A DNA stretch of 64,000 nucleotides from Dryas octopetala. Taxonomy: Eukaryota; Streptophyta; Magnoliopsida; Rosales; Rosaceae. The notes beneath the pieces are model-generated. The model searched no databases. It was not told the DNA's origin and was given only the letters and a program-made list of their open reading frames with translations. Of the stretch, positions 36,490 through 47,972 are shown one piece after another. Position 1 is the first letter of the stretch. Each line of letters begins with the position of its first letter. A program made the position numbers and the translations under genes. The DNA lies in the NCBI GenBank assembly GCA_963921425.1, contig OY992835.1, forward strand, positions 23,126,001 to 23,190,000. Direction: 5' to 3'.

Positions 36490-37169
36490 AATTTTTATTC
36501 AAGGAAAATTTTAGTAAGAGGACTCTAACTATAGCATATTTTGCAGTTAAGGATTCTGATTTCACTTTGTTCCAATTAAAGACTATAATTAAATGTTGGT
36601 TTCAATCAAAGAATTTATGTCAAGTCTATTAAAACATTCGTTAAGAGTTGATCATATGACTCGCACGTGACCAACTTTTAAAGGCAAAATTGTCTTTTTC
36701 ATCACTGTTAAAAAATAGTTATAAAAAATTAAAAAGAATGAAAAAATAATTAAGGGACTCCCCACCTCCCTCCCTCTTCGTCCACCGATCGACCCCCGTT
36801 CTTCCCTTCCCCTCCATCATCTCCCTTTCCTCTGTTGTCTCTCTCTCTCTCTGCCTGTCACATTCAATTACCAAGCTGAAGAAGAAGAAGAAGCAAATCC
36901 CCAAAAGAAATTGTGAGAAAATGTGCAATTCAAAAGGAAAGTGCATGCCTTTGGGCTTGGACCTTCCCTTCACCCTTCTCTCCCTCCTTGTCTCCATTGT
37001 CGGCATCTGTCGGGTAGGATTTAATTTCCATTCTTTCATCTCAAATTGATTGATTTTCATGCATATTTGATCATTTGGGTATCTCTAATTTTCTTGATTA
37101 TTATGCAATTTGGTCATCTAGGTATCTCTAATTTGGGTTTGTGGGGTTTTGCTGCATCTTATTGTAGAG

Positions 37170-37202
<33 letters not shown>

Positions 37203-37400
37203 CAAGAAAGAAAGAGAAGTCACAAAGGGGAGAGGGTAGCCAACGCTGGGGGAAGGTGAGTTGCCAGAGTAGGGGGGGAGGTGTAGTCGCCGGCTGATGG
37301 CCAAAGAAGGGATAAGGTGGGTAATTATTTTTTATAATTCTTTTATAGTTTTATTCCTATAAATTGGTCACGTAATCAATATTTGAGGGAATTATAACAT
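36490..37400. mobile_element. Probable degraded long-TIR element
   Basis: AT-rich ends with opposing phrases 'cacgtgaccaactttta' and 'ctataaattggtcacgt' enclose a GC-richer, CT/GA-rich centre (36760-37315), the same plan as the two other long-TIR elements in the window. The boundaries and target duplication are not clear. Confidence 0.35.
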
Positions 37401-37429
37401 ATTTGAATATACAATATATATATGATTTG

Positions 37430-38820
37430 TAGAACATGTTTTACCACCAAAATTAAAAAGTGAATCAATATGCCACCTTAATTTAAACAAATTTGCAATG
37501 TATAACTTCCGTCATAGTCCGTTAATATTTTTGTTAAAAATAATAGTATTTTAGTCTTTTTAAGTTGGTTTTCTATTATTAAAAAAAAAAAAAAACATAT
37601 CTGATTATATGTTTGACATATGTCTGCATTGACCATAGTTAACTCTGTTATATCTAAGAAATATTAATAAAATGGTCTGATCTTCATTCCCGCTGTGTAC
37701 GTGCATTCGTCTTCTCTGTTTTTTCATTTTTTTCTCCTCCCCAGCCATGGAGTTGCTTTGGCTCCTCCTTCAAGAGCCGCATGCTTCACTCTCAGGCTTC
37801 TTTCTGCAATGATTTTCTTCCACTTGCCCCCAAATTGTTTGAAATTTCTATAAAATCTGCTTCAAAGTTCTCTTCTTGATCTGCATCGAAACCCCAAAGA
37901 GGATTTTGTTTCACATTTAAAGGGTACTGGGTACCTCTTTTAAAGATTGATCTATTGGAAATGTCATAAAGAACCATGAAATCAAACCCATTTTTAAGAT
38001 TATTGAATCAATTTGATCAAACCCAAAAAACCAATAAATCAAGAACCATTATGAAGTTTTTTTTTTCATTTTCTTCCAATTTACCAGTAACCAAACAAAG
38101 ATAAAACCCAAATCAAGAGTCATCAAACCAAATTTCAATGCTGAATCCTTCATGCACTTTCTAAGCAACCTAAAGGAGGCTAGACGCAGGAAAAAAAATC
38201 ATGCAAAAATGATAGAGAAGGGATCGAGGAAACAAAGCATGGTGGGTGTGAACTCCTTACATCTTTCAACCCTTTATTTCAAGCTCTTCTTAATAATTTC
38301 TTGACAAAACCCAAAATCGAGAATCATGAAATCAGAGTGAATCTTTATTTTCCTATTAATATAAAAAAATAAAAACTGAACGAAGAGGAACGGAAGTATA
38401 TGGTCATGGTATGGAAAAATGCGGTAGAGAGAGAAAGAGGGATAGAGAGATAGAGATAGAGAGAAAGAGAAAGAGAAAGAGGAAGAAAAAGAGGGGAGGC
38501 GACTGGTCAGAGGAGTAGAGGAGGAAAGGTTGGGGAGGTGGGATTGCTGCTTCGTTTTTATTTTTTTAAAAAAAAAATCTGATTTGTGAGTAAAATGATT
38601 AATTTATAGGTATAGAGAGGATATTTTAGGTAATTAATAGAAAAACTCTTAAACAAATTTCACATAACCAAAAAAGACTGAAATGACATATGATTATTTT
38701 TGGACAAAAATATTATCGGACTTCAACGGAGATTGTATGTTGTAAATTTTTTTAAATTAAAGTGACAGATAAATTTTTAATTTTTAATTCGAGTGATGAA
38801 GTACAAACAGAGTCATAATT
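37430..38820. mobile_element. Long-TIR non-autonomous element (MULE-like), about 1.4 kb
   Basis: The left arm (about 37433-37600) and right arm (about 38650-38820) are inverted relatives over more than 150 bases: 'aatttaaacaaatttgcaat' against the reverse complement 'aatttaaaaaaatttacaac', and 'agtccgttaatatttttgtt' against 'agtccgataatatttttgtc'. The centre carries CTTCTTC/GGAGGAG-rich gene-like DNA. Arms and plan match 6712-9100. The exact ends are uncertain by about 15 bases. Confidence 0.65.
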
Positions 38821-38977
38821 GAGGTAAGTGACTTATAATAAAACCTAAGAATTAATTTATAGTAGAGGCTAATTAAATGTTAGTGATGTAGTCTTCCACT
38901 TCCATAACCCAATAACATCAACATTAGAATTTTATTTGACTACTCAGCCGGCCGGCAAGCGTAGTCATCTGAATGCT

Positions 38978-39673
38978 TTATTCATTCAAATGGCGAAGCA
39001 TCCACAGTGGCATATGTGAGTTAGCAGTGGTAGGCCTTGTTTGAGCTCTGCCATAACCACCTTCGTCGTCAGCATCATCAACCATCCCATCTCTTGCCTG
39101 GAGAGCCCCACTGCAATATCATTTGCGTACAGTTTCAGTGTTAGCTTTTGCATGCATGTAACCCAAATAGTATAGTCTTGTATAATAATAAGAGGTCTAA
39201 TCGTCTGGGCTCTTAGGAAGTGCCATGGATTAGCAATTGGCATGCATGAAGGATCAAGTTAATTACTCCATTTTCTCGACCTTTTCAACTAATAAATAAA
39301 CAATATCACTAAGTTGTCACTTATATTCCACACTATTTACAGTTACAGTTATACGAATTTTAATTTGACTAATTGACATTTCTCAACATTAATATTAAAC
39401 CGCTGATTTTGGAACCCTCCTCGCATTTGTATTCCCACTTTGCCTTGGGCATGCGTGGGCAAGTCATAGCTTAGGTGTGGGACAGTATGTCAAGCAAGTA
39501 CTTGGCAAGGGCATGGGCAAGTCATGGCCTGGGTATGGCACGGCCTAGGCCTAGGCATGTCAATCAAGCAACTGGCATAGACAAGTTATGGCATCGCCTT
39601 GGGAGTGCATGGACGACTGAGCCTAAAAAAGTCCATAAACTCGAGTGACAACAATCCCATGCACCAATGTCAG

Positions 39674-39746
<73 letters not shown>

Positions 39747-42700
39747 CCCATTGGTTAGAGAAGCAAGTAGTGATGGTGTTGATGGGGGTTGGGGTGGGGG
39801 CATTAGCATGAGGGTGGATGATGAGTTCTGGCCATGGTTTTGCTGCTCTAAGTGCACATGTTCTGCCTCCAGCATCTTTTCATTATCCTTCAGCTGCTTT
39901 AAATTTTAAGCTTATGAATGTCGGCCAACTCTCTCTGGCCACTATAAAAAATGTCAAAATCATATGATGATGATGATTTAGTTTTACCTTCTTTGCTAGC
40001 GAGTTGTTTTGCTCCTGCAATGCCTTATGCTGTAACAAGTACTCACAATGTGAGATGACATGCATAATTAAACAGCTAGCAGTATTACTCCACCTAACTA
40101 ATTAAAGTCAAAATACAATTAATTTATTAATTAATCTCCATTCTCCAACACACACACATATGAAGGCATATTGTACAACTTAATTTCGACATATATACCT
40201 TCTTGTGTAGCTCTGAAATGGATTCATGCATGAGTTGGTTCTGCAAATGCCAAATTAAATTATATATGGAATGAGTATATATAAACTGAAATTATTGATT
40301 AAGTTGACAAGCTAGCTGTAATATCCTATGACATAAATGATTAATAGGATTGTAATTTAATTAAGTTCGCTTCATGCACCTTTCTTGTTCGTATGCGCTT
40401 AAGAGCTGTATCAAGCTGTTGCTCCAAATGTTGAAGCTCTCTCATGCTTAAGGGGTCTAAATCTTTTCCCGTAAAATTCCTACACAAATCAATCAATTAA
40501 TGTGAAACTAATACAACCCATTAGCATTTTCTCGATTCATAATCAAAGCCTTAATTACCCAATTGTCAAGAAGCATGTATTTATTAATTCTCAAGTAGCT
40601 AGTCAATTAAGGTATACGTAGTACCTTAGTTTCCTTTGTAAGACTTCAATCCTTGCCGCAAGCATGGGGTATTCAAGACACCAACTACCCTGTACACACC
40701 ACATAAGCAAGCCATTGTTTAAATGATTCTTCATCAGCTACTATATAAAAATTTCATACTTAAAAAAGTTTAAATGTATTAATGCAATAGAAAATGCTAC
40801 TGATGAAAAATTCAGCCATCAAGACTACATAATTAAGTAACTATTGCACAAAAGTATTATATTCCGAATTACAATCTAAGATTATCAAGACTAGCCAATC
40901 ACTAAATCTGAAAACTCAAGTTATTAGGGAATTAATGAGTTAATTGACAATGTATATCAAGCTTACACCTTCTCTTACATCCAGATTCACTTTGTACGTG
41001 GATATATAGATAGTTGAAGGGATAGAGAGAGACAAACATATAGGTGTAATCTCACCTTGAACCTTTGAAACCAACAAAGAAATGCAGATTAGAGGTTTCA
41101 AACTAGGACTTCATGCAAATAGGCGAGCTGAGTGATTGTTTAACAAGATGAACAGATCACTCAAGAAATTACAAGGTTTTATCAATGCAATGACCATGTC
41201 TGTGGGTTTTTCTTCAATTAATAGAATTGCACAATGAGTACTGTAACATATTAGCAGAAAACTTGCGATGCATAGGATCTTTTGTGGCTAAACCTAGCCC
41301 CGAAGCTAGGCAAACGTTTTTGGTATCAATTAAGGCTCTACTGATGAAAGTCTTAAATCAATCGGTTGTTGAGTTTACTGAGGGACATATAACAGAAATT
41401 GAACAGGAGATAATTAATGCTCCAATTAAAGCGTAACAAATTCTTAACAGAAAACAAGAAAAGAAACCTAGCTAATATTGCAACTATATATTCATCTTTC
41501 AAGACATATAAGTCATTAGTAGATTTCATAAATATATACAGTACCTGTGGTTCTGCGCGGTCAGTTGCAATGAGTTGCCGTTCTGCATATGAATATTGGT
41601 CGTATCGCTCCAGGATTCTCTCCATGCTTCACAAAATGGAAAAATTTCAAGCTTATATACAAGTGCATATCGTTTAACTTTAATCATATTTGAACTTCAT
41701 TTATTCCTAGTAACTAAGATATCATCAATGATCATATCATAGATGCATCATATCAGTTGACATATATCTAAAATTTAGAAAAGCTTTTGATGACTGCAGT
41801 ACGTAGTTTTTATTTATCAAAATTGGAAAAACTAATGTGGTGTGGCTTATGCTTGATTAGCCCTGATCGATCACTAGACCAATCACTTGTTTTCTTTAAT
41901 TATTTAATCTCTCTATCTCTCTATCTCTATCTCTATCCATAGGGGTTGAACAAGATAACGCAGGCTCAAAAGTATATTATATACCAGCTCTAGCTAGTGA
42001 AAAAATCCATATATCATAATTGACAGGGGCAGATAAAAATAGTAGAATATATTCTACCAGTTGGGAAATCAGTGTGTGCTAGCTACATTTACTCTAGGTC
42101 GATTAATACTATTTAAGAAGTACACATGTGATACCAAACCATTGTAAAACTAGTATTTTATTAAATTAGTAGTGTCTCTGCATCTAGCTAAGTAGGTAAT
42201 CATTAGCTAATTAATTAAGTATAAAACAAAAAATAAGAGAAATCTAGCTAGAAAGTAAACTGGCAGGCATAAGAAAGATATTTCCAACCACAAGTTGATA
42301 AAAAGTCGGTTTAGAACAGGGATTATTAATTAGTATGTTGTTTAACTGACATAGACTTCTAGAAATAGGCAAAGGGTCTCTTATGCAATGTTAGGTTAAA
42401 GCTTGTTGGTCCTCCAATTATAAGAGGAGAGATGAGTTCCATCAATACTAAACATAAAACCTACATATATACTTGGGTTGGTAATTAGTTAGAGAGCTCA
42501 AATCCATGTATCCACAATGCTATTGCATGAAGGAAAATGTTCTCATCACCACTTCATTGCAAGAACATAGCATATTAGATTGGAGATATATACTAGTTTC
42601 GTCTGTCTATTTAATATGTTGAACTTTTAGGGACGAATATCTTGTCAGATCACTAAGTATAGGTTATGTTAAACAAGAATCATCTATGTATAAGAATTAA

Positions 42701-45700
42701 ATTTTGATTACATATATATATATATATGTATATTAATAGTGATCGAACTCATGGGGGTGCTTAATTTTAATGGCTATTTACAAAAAAGTCAATAAAACAT
42801 TTCAAAATTATAAATAGGTCAATAAACATTTCTTAATCCCAAAATAGTCCCCATTGACTAAAATGAATTAAATGAAATTATGCATTTTACAAAAGAGAAC
42901 ATAAGAAATACTAAAAATTATAGCCATTGCCATTAAAATAAAAATAATGGGCTAGGATAAAAGGGTAAAACAAACTCAAAGAAAAACTAGTAATGAGCTG
43001 GGGCTTGCAGGGCTATTGATCAAAACATAATTTATGAAATTATATGATTGACTAAAATGTGATAGAAAATTTGGTATTAACCTTTTTGAAATTTTGAAAT
43101 GTTTTATTGACTTATTTATAATTATCTACAATTTTTTAAGGCCTGACCTTCGAGGTTAGTGGTTTCTCTAAGAAACTAAGGTGAAATATTAAGGTGAAAG
43201 GTGGCTTTATAATTGAAACTTCTAAGCCATATTGACTAATTTGATTATGTTTCCCCAACTTTTTCATTTTGCTATGTACATATACTATATATATATATAT
43301 ATATATATGGGTTAAGTTCATGATCCACACCATTTTACATACCATTTTTACACCCATTCGGCAGGGCGACGACAGGTTGTTAGCACACGAAATTCCAACA
43401 AATGTCGATTTCCAATCATCGTGTCACCACCGTGTCGACTCCAACTGGCTACAGCAAATGTCGACTGCAACAACGTGTCGGCACCTTGTCGTTGCCCTAC
43501 TCGAAGGGGTGTAAAAATGGTGTGGATCATGAACCTGACCCCATATATATATTTGGTATCTTATCATTCTATATCAATGTATAGTCTCCACCTTGTGGGA
43601 AGTTATGTCTTAATAGGACCTAAAGAAAAGAAAATTACGAGTTTAGAACTTATGTAACATGGTGTTGCCGGCCGGCCGGCACTGAGCATTATCCAATGCA
43701 TGGAATCAAATGGGATTTGGAAGGAGAGTGTGAGTAAATTTCTGGAAAAAAAAATAAAAGGAAGAGAAATTTAGAAATAAGAATTGAGTTTGGCGGAAAC
43801 AAATTTGTTGCTTTGAATATATTAAATTGGCTTTTTTACTCAAATATCACCTGAACTATAGGGGGTGTGCTCAAATACCATCCAAATTTTTTTTGTTGCT
43901 GTTAATTTACCACTTGAATTTTCACATATTGGCCAATATACCACCTACCGTCACTTCTGTTAAATTTTCTATTTATTTTAAGGGTATTTCCATCAATTCA
44001 TATGATAAAAGCATTTGAAATATTGGAAAAAAATTCTAAGTAAACCCACTAGAAAAAAAAAAGACTTTAAGGGTATTTCCTTTTTCTATTTTTAAATTTT
44101 TAAGTTTTTTTATAATTATATTTTAAAAATATTTTTTAAAATAATATAATTTTTTTATTGTATTCATGGACAAAATGAGAAGTTTGGGAAATTTTTTGAT
44201 GATTTAACAGAAAAATTGATGTTAGGTGGCAAATTAGCACATATTGATAACTTCATATGGTAAATTGGTAAGAAAAAAAATTTGGGTGGTATGAGAACAC
44301 ACCCCCTATAGTCCAGGTGATATTTGGGTAAAAAAAACCTATTAAATTTGTTCTTATTACTTTGAAAGGATTCGAACATTTGACTAATCCTAATTACATA
44401 TATCTTATTTCTTTATCATTCTTCACCACTTGAGCTAATCTTAAAAGTTTACGTTAAAATAAATTTGAGACAAAACTATGGTGTACTTAATTTGCAGTCT
44501 CTGTGCACCTAATCCAAACATTTCATATTAGGTAATGTCTAGAATTAAATGAAAAAAATAAACTTAATATATTAATGGTTGGTTTTAATCAAAGCAATTA
44601 ATATTTGAGTAATTTCGTACTATAATCAAATGCTTTCCAAAGTTTATCTATAAAATCTCAATCTTCAATTCTTCATAGAATAGGTGTGTATGAATGATCA
44701 CAACCTAACAAATTATTAATGTATAGCTAACAAACTTAATCAAAATATAGCTAATATGAGTGAGCATTATAATAGAAATCGTTTTAGAAAATGGTTGAAT
44801 AAATAATAATACTTTGGTTTCCGGTTAAAGTCGTCCCTAATTGTTGTGATTTTGTCTAACTAAATTTTTAATGTATGACATTAGATATATATATATATAT
44901 ATATCATGTAAATGGAAAATTATATCCGATTGGGAATCTTTGATAACGAACAAACAACATTTGCTTTTGTCTCTTTTCCAGTTTTCCTATGTACCTTTCC
45001 ATAACCCATATGATTGGAGGAGGACTTTCCTCCCAGGTGCACTGCACTGTGCACTACCAACAACATCGGATATACACAAAGATACTCATAACTCTCATAC
45101 TAGGTAACAAAAACACCACCCCCATCAGGACACATTGCCCGAGGACCCTCACTGTTCGACACCTGTGAACAAATTAAGATTATATTTTCAAAAAATTAAG
45201 TGCTAATTTTTCTTTAAAAAAAAAATATAACTAAAAGCATCCCATGATGCTTCTAGTACTACTGCATCTTATTTCAAATATACATAACCCTTTTTTGAGA
45301 GTAAATGTGCTTATGTGCCTACTGCAGCTAGTAACTAGCGTCTTGTAATCTTCATTATATACACACACATGTACATACATAAGTATTTAGTACGTATAAA
45401 AATCCCATTTCTGATTTGACCAATAAGTAGTACCACTACATCAGTCTGACGTCTGAGTGAAAAATACATGGCCTATGTAGTAACTCTGACGACAAGAACA
45501 TAAAGAAAAATAAGAGAAAAGCAAAAATTTTTAGCTTTTAGCTTTGTTTGTGACCAGAAAAACAAAAAAACCTTTAGCTTTGTTTCAAATATTAATGAAC
45601 GATATATTGAGCATTTTGGAAGTGAACAATATATTTTCATATGTATATGTATATAAGAAAGCAAATACAGGGCATACCCAGATGAAAAAAAAAAAAAAAA

Positions 45701-45912
45701 AAAAAAAAAAGAGATAGAGAGACAGACCTGGAATCTGAAGAATACTCAAAGAGCTTGCCTTTGGTTGAGAAGACGATGAGTGCCACCTCTGCATCGCAGA
45801 GAACCGAGATCTCATGAGCTTTCTTGAGCAATCCAGTCCGCCGCTTCGAGAATGTTACTTGCCTGCTTATCTTGTTCTCGATCCGCTTCAACTGAACCTT
45901 TCCTCTTCCCAT
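38978..45912 (-). CDS. FUL: FRUITFULL/AP1-clade MIKC MADS-box transcription factor
   Basis: Eight exons, 45912-45728, 41626-41545, 40689-40625, 40479-40380, 40240-40199, 40029-39988, 39893-39748 and 39110-38978, give 264 residues. Residues 1-60 are the MADS domain ([20 protein letters not shown]...LFEYSSDS), SQUAMOSA type. The K domain (about 90-174) includes [21 protein letters not shown]. The C-terminus ends [12 protein letters not shown], the FUL-type motif, with no CaaX farnesylation box, so it is FUL/AGL79-like and not euAP1. Such proteins bind CArG boxes with SEP partners and act in floral transition, meristem identity and fruit development. The first intron is 4.1 kb and carries two inverted-repeat elements. 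Intron 7 begins with a long CT run. FUL versus AGL79 needs a tree. Confidence 0.93.
39678..39744. repeat. (GA)n microsatellite next to a FUL-like splice donor
   Basis: About 33 GA repeats on the + strand. On the gene strand it is (CT)n beginning three bases after the GT of intron 7 (donor GTATCTCTCT). Confidence 0.9.
43309..43542. mobile_element. MITE in FUL-like intron 1, 234 bp
   Basis: Ends GGGTTAAGTTCATGATCCAC and, inverted, GGGGTCAGGTTCATGATCCA, continuing to 'ggtgtaaaaatggtgtgg'. The inner part (43360-43500) is itself rich in inverted CGACA/TGTCG words. It sits inside an AT microsatellite, so the target duplication is hidden. Confidence 0.75.
43829..44339. mobile_element. MULE-type MITE in FUL-like intron 1, 511 bp
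   Basis: Ends GGCTTTTTTACTCAAATATC and its inverted relative, with arms over 100 bases ('tatagggggtgtgctcaaatacc' has its complement at the right). An exact 9-bp target duplication TATTAAATT (43820-43828 and 44340-44348) is present. Confidence 0.85.
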
Positions 45913-46201
45913 ACCTAATAAGCTCTTTCAATTTAATTTTTAAAAAATTGGAAACTAAAATAAAAACCCTGCAAAAATCTGAAGGACAAGAAGGAGAAGA
46001 ACCCTAGCTAGCTAGTAGCTAAATTTGGTCCATTCAAGAAAAGAAGAAGATAAGAAAGAAAAGGATGGTGGGTTTGGGTTGTGTTGTGTTGTGGGTTCAG
46101 TAATTAAGGAATGCTAGTGTTTACAAATGTGGGTATCTTTCTATTTTTGTATTGGGGAAGTGTTTTGGTTCAGTTTGTGGAAGCAAAGGGCCTCTCTCAG
46201 C

Positions 46202-46208
46202 ATTTATA
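46202..46208 (-). promoter_or_regulatory. Candidate TATA box of the FUL-like gene
   Basis: CCTATAAATG on the minus strand, about 290 bases upstream of the start codon, implying a leader of roughly 250 nt. No experimental start site is known. Confidence 0.4.
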
Positions 46209-47924
46209 GGAAAGAAAAAGGAATGAGGGAAGAGAGAGAAATAGACAATGGGTGGTATTTGGAAAACCAGATGGTTTTTGGGGGATGCGTTGTCGAGTTG
46301 CGAGTGGTCCGAGGGCCAAACAGTTGATGGTGTGTCTCATTTTAGTCACAGTATTGAAGACAGTCCGTACAAGGTCATGCAAGATAAGCTCTGTGGGACC
46401 CACAGGGAACAGCATTATAGCGTTGTTGTATAAATAGCTTTACCATTGCTGACGGCGCTTCTAGCTTTATTATTTGTTAATTATTATTTATATATGCTCA
46501 AACCATATACAATTATACAGGGCTGTCTGATCTCCAGTGTTCATGTCAATTAAGTTTTTTCGACCAAAAAAAAAGAAGTTATCAAATCTGAAAACTGTAG
46601 TCACCGTACGGTACAAGGAAAAAGGTAAATAAAGGAACGAACCAGAATGGCACAATTTTTTTTCTCAAATCTGTTGAACTAAATATCATTTTGAAATTTT
46701 TTCTGTAAAAATGGATTTCCTTGACATCAGTTGAATCAGATTCTAAAAATACCGTCACTCCCACTAGCCACCATTCATGGCAATGTGGCGGATTTTAAAA
46801 TTTTCACTTGTTTTTTAATCTTGAATCATATATGCTTTTTTTTTTTAATCAAATTTAGATAATATTTTTTTAATCATCCGATTCCTTGTTTTTTTGACAT
46901 CACATAAGTAATTTTATTAACTAATTATTTATTAGTTTAATGGTATTTCACTCTACAGTATTAATGAGATCCAACTCCAAACTTCGAATGTCATATATAT
47001 ATATATATATATAGTTAGTTTCCCTTGATTAGTCGCATTTAAATTAGTCAACATTTACACTTACATTTTGGGAGACGACATTGGCACTCCATTTTTTTAC
47101 ACTTACACTCCTCTTATTTATTTTGATATTTTTTATTTCTTTTTATTACTTAAAATTCCAAAATTACCCTTAATATTGAATACATCTTTTTGGTAATTAA
47201 ATACATTGACATTTTCTATTTCCTAGTTTTGTATTGCACAGTGATACTGGAACCAAATATACTTAATGATTTGCACAACACTAATAAAATATGTGTCAGT
47301 ATATCAAACGTAATTATCGTCATTGTTGAAATGTAGTAACTCAACTCTTGATTAAATATTGTCAAAATCAATAATACATTAATTAATTGGAAAGCGAAAT
47401 TATGAGGCGCGCAATAGTAGGGTAGATCATAGATGTATATATATAGTGGGTTTCCAAGCCCAATATATATTAGATTTTTGGCAAGTAAATAGTTTAAATT
47501 GCTAACTATATATTTAGTGAAACATATGTGGAGTTTCTTGTTTCTTAATTATCTGGTAATCTAGTTGGTGGCTGTAGCTTCTGGTTAATTGTAGAATTTT
47601 AGTCTAGCTAGTTTTGTTTCTCTATGTGACTGGGTCTGTACCGACTGTACGTAAATTACTTGTGTCATGTCTGTCTGTTTAATTAAGCCTTGATTAAGTA
47701 ATTGGTTTCTTTTTGTTGATGAGACGTGGCTTGTTGTGGTCTTTGTTTTGCTGTCGTAGTGGTAGTCGTGGCCGCATGTAGTTGGCCGCGCCAACATATA
47801 TGCATGTGCATGCTACTAGCTATAGTCTACCTCTCAGCCCTATACTCGTCATTTTCCGATCTTCATTAATTCTCTTTATCCACAGTCCACGACTCCACCC
47901 ATTGACATTAAAATTTTCTTCCTT

Positions 47925-47926
<2 letters not shown>

Positions 47927-47968
<42 letters not shown>
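47927..47968. repeat. (GA)n microsatellite, 2 kb upstream of the FUL-like gene
   Basis: About 21 GA dinucleotides in the upstream region. GA repeats are known binding sites for plant BPC/GAGA-type factors; a role here is only inferred. Confidence 0.85.

Positions 47969-47972
<4 letters not shown>

Larger units (their letters stand above)
35831..38977. other. Convergent spacer between RCC1 and FUL-like genes
   Basis: Tail-to-tail intergenic region largely made of non-autonomous transposons: 36079-36445, an apparently truncated relative at about 36490-37400, and the long-TIR element at about 37430-38820. A GAAGAA run lies near 36880 and GA runs near 37170 and 38430. Frames such as 36719-37060 lie on low-complexity CT/GA DNA and are not supported as genes. 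Confidence 0.55.

Noticed and set aside
39564..39875. 103-codon frame with a Leu-Ser repeat
   Set aside because: Exon 7 of the FUL-like gene read through its donor into the CT microsatellite; the spliced form restores the conserved C-terminus. Kept only as a possible intron-retention product.
43269..43657. Several overlapping 60-80 codon frames
   Set aside because: They fall in the 43309-43542 MITE inside FUL-like intron 1; both strands are open because of the inverted structure.
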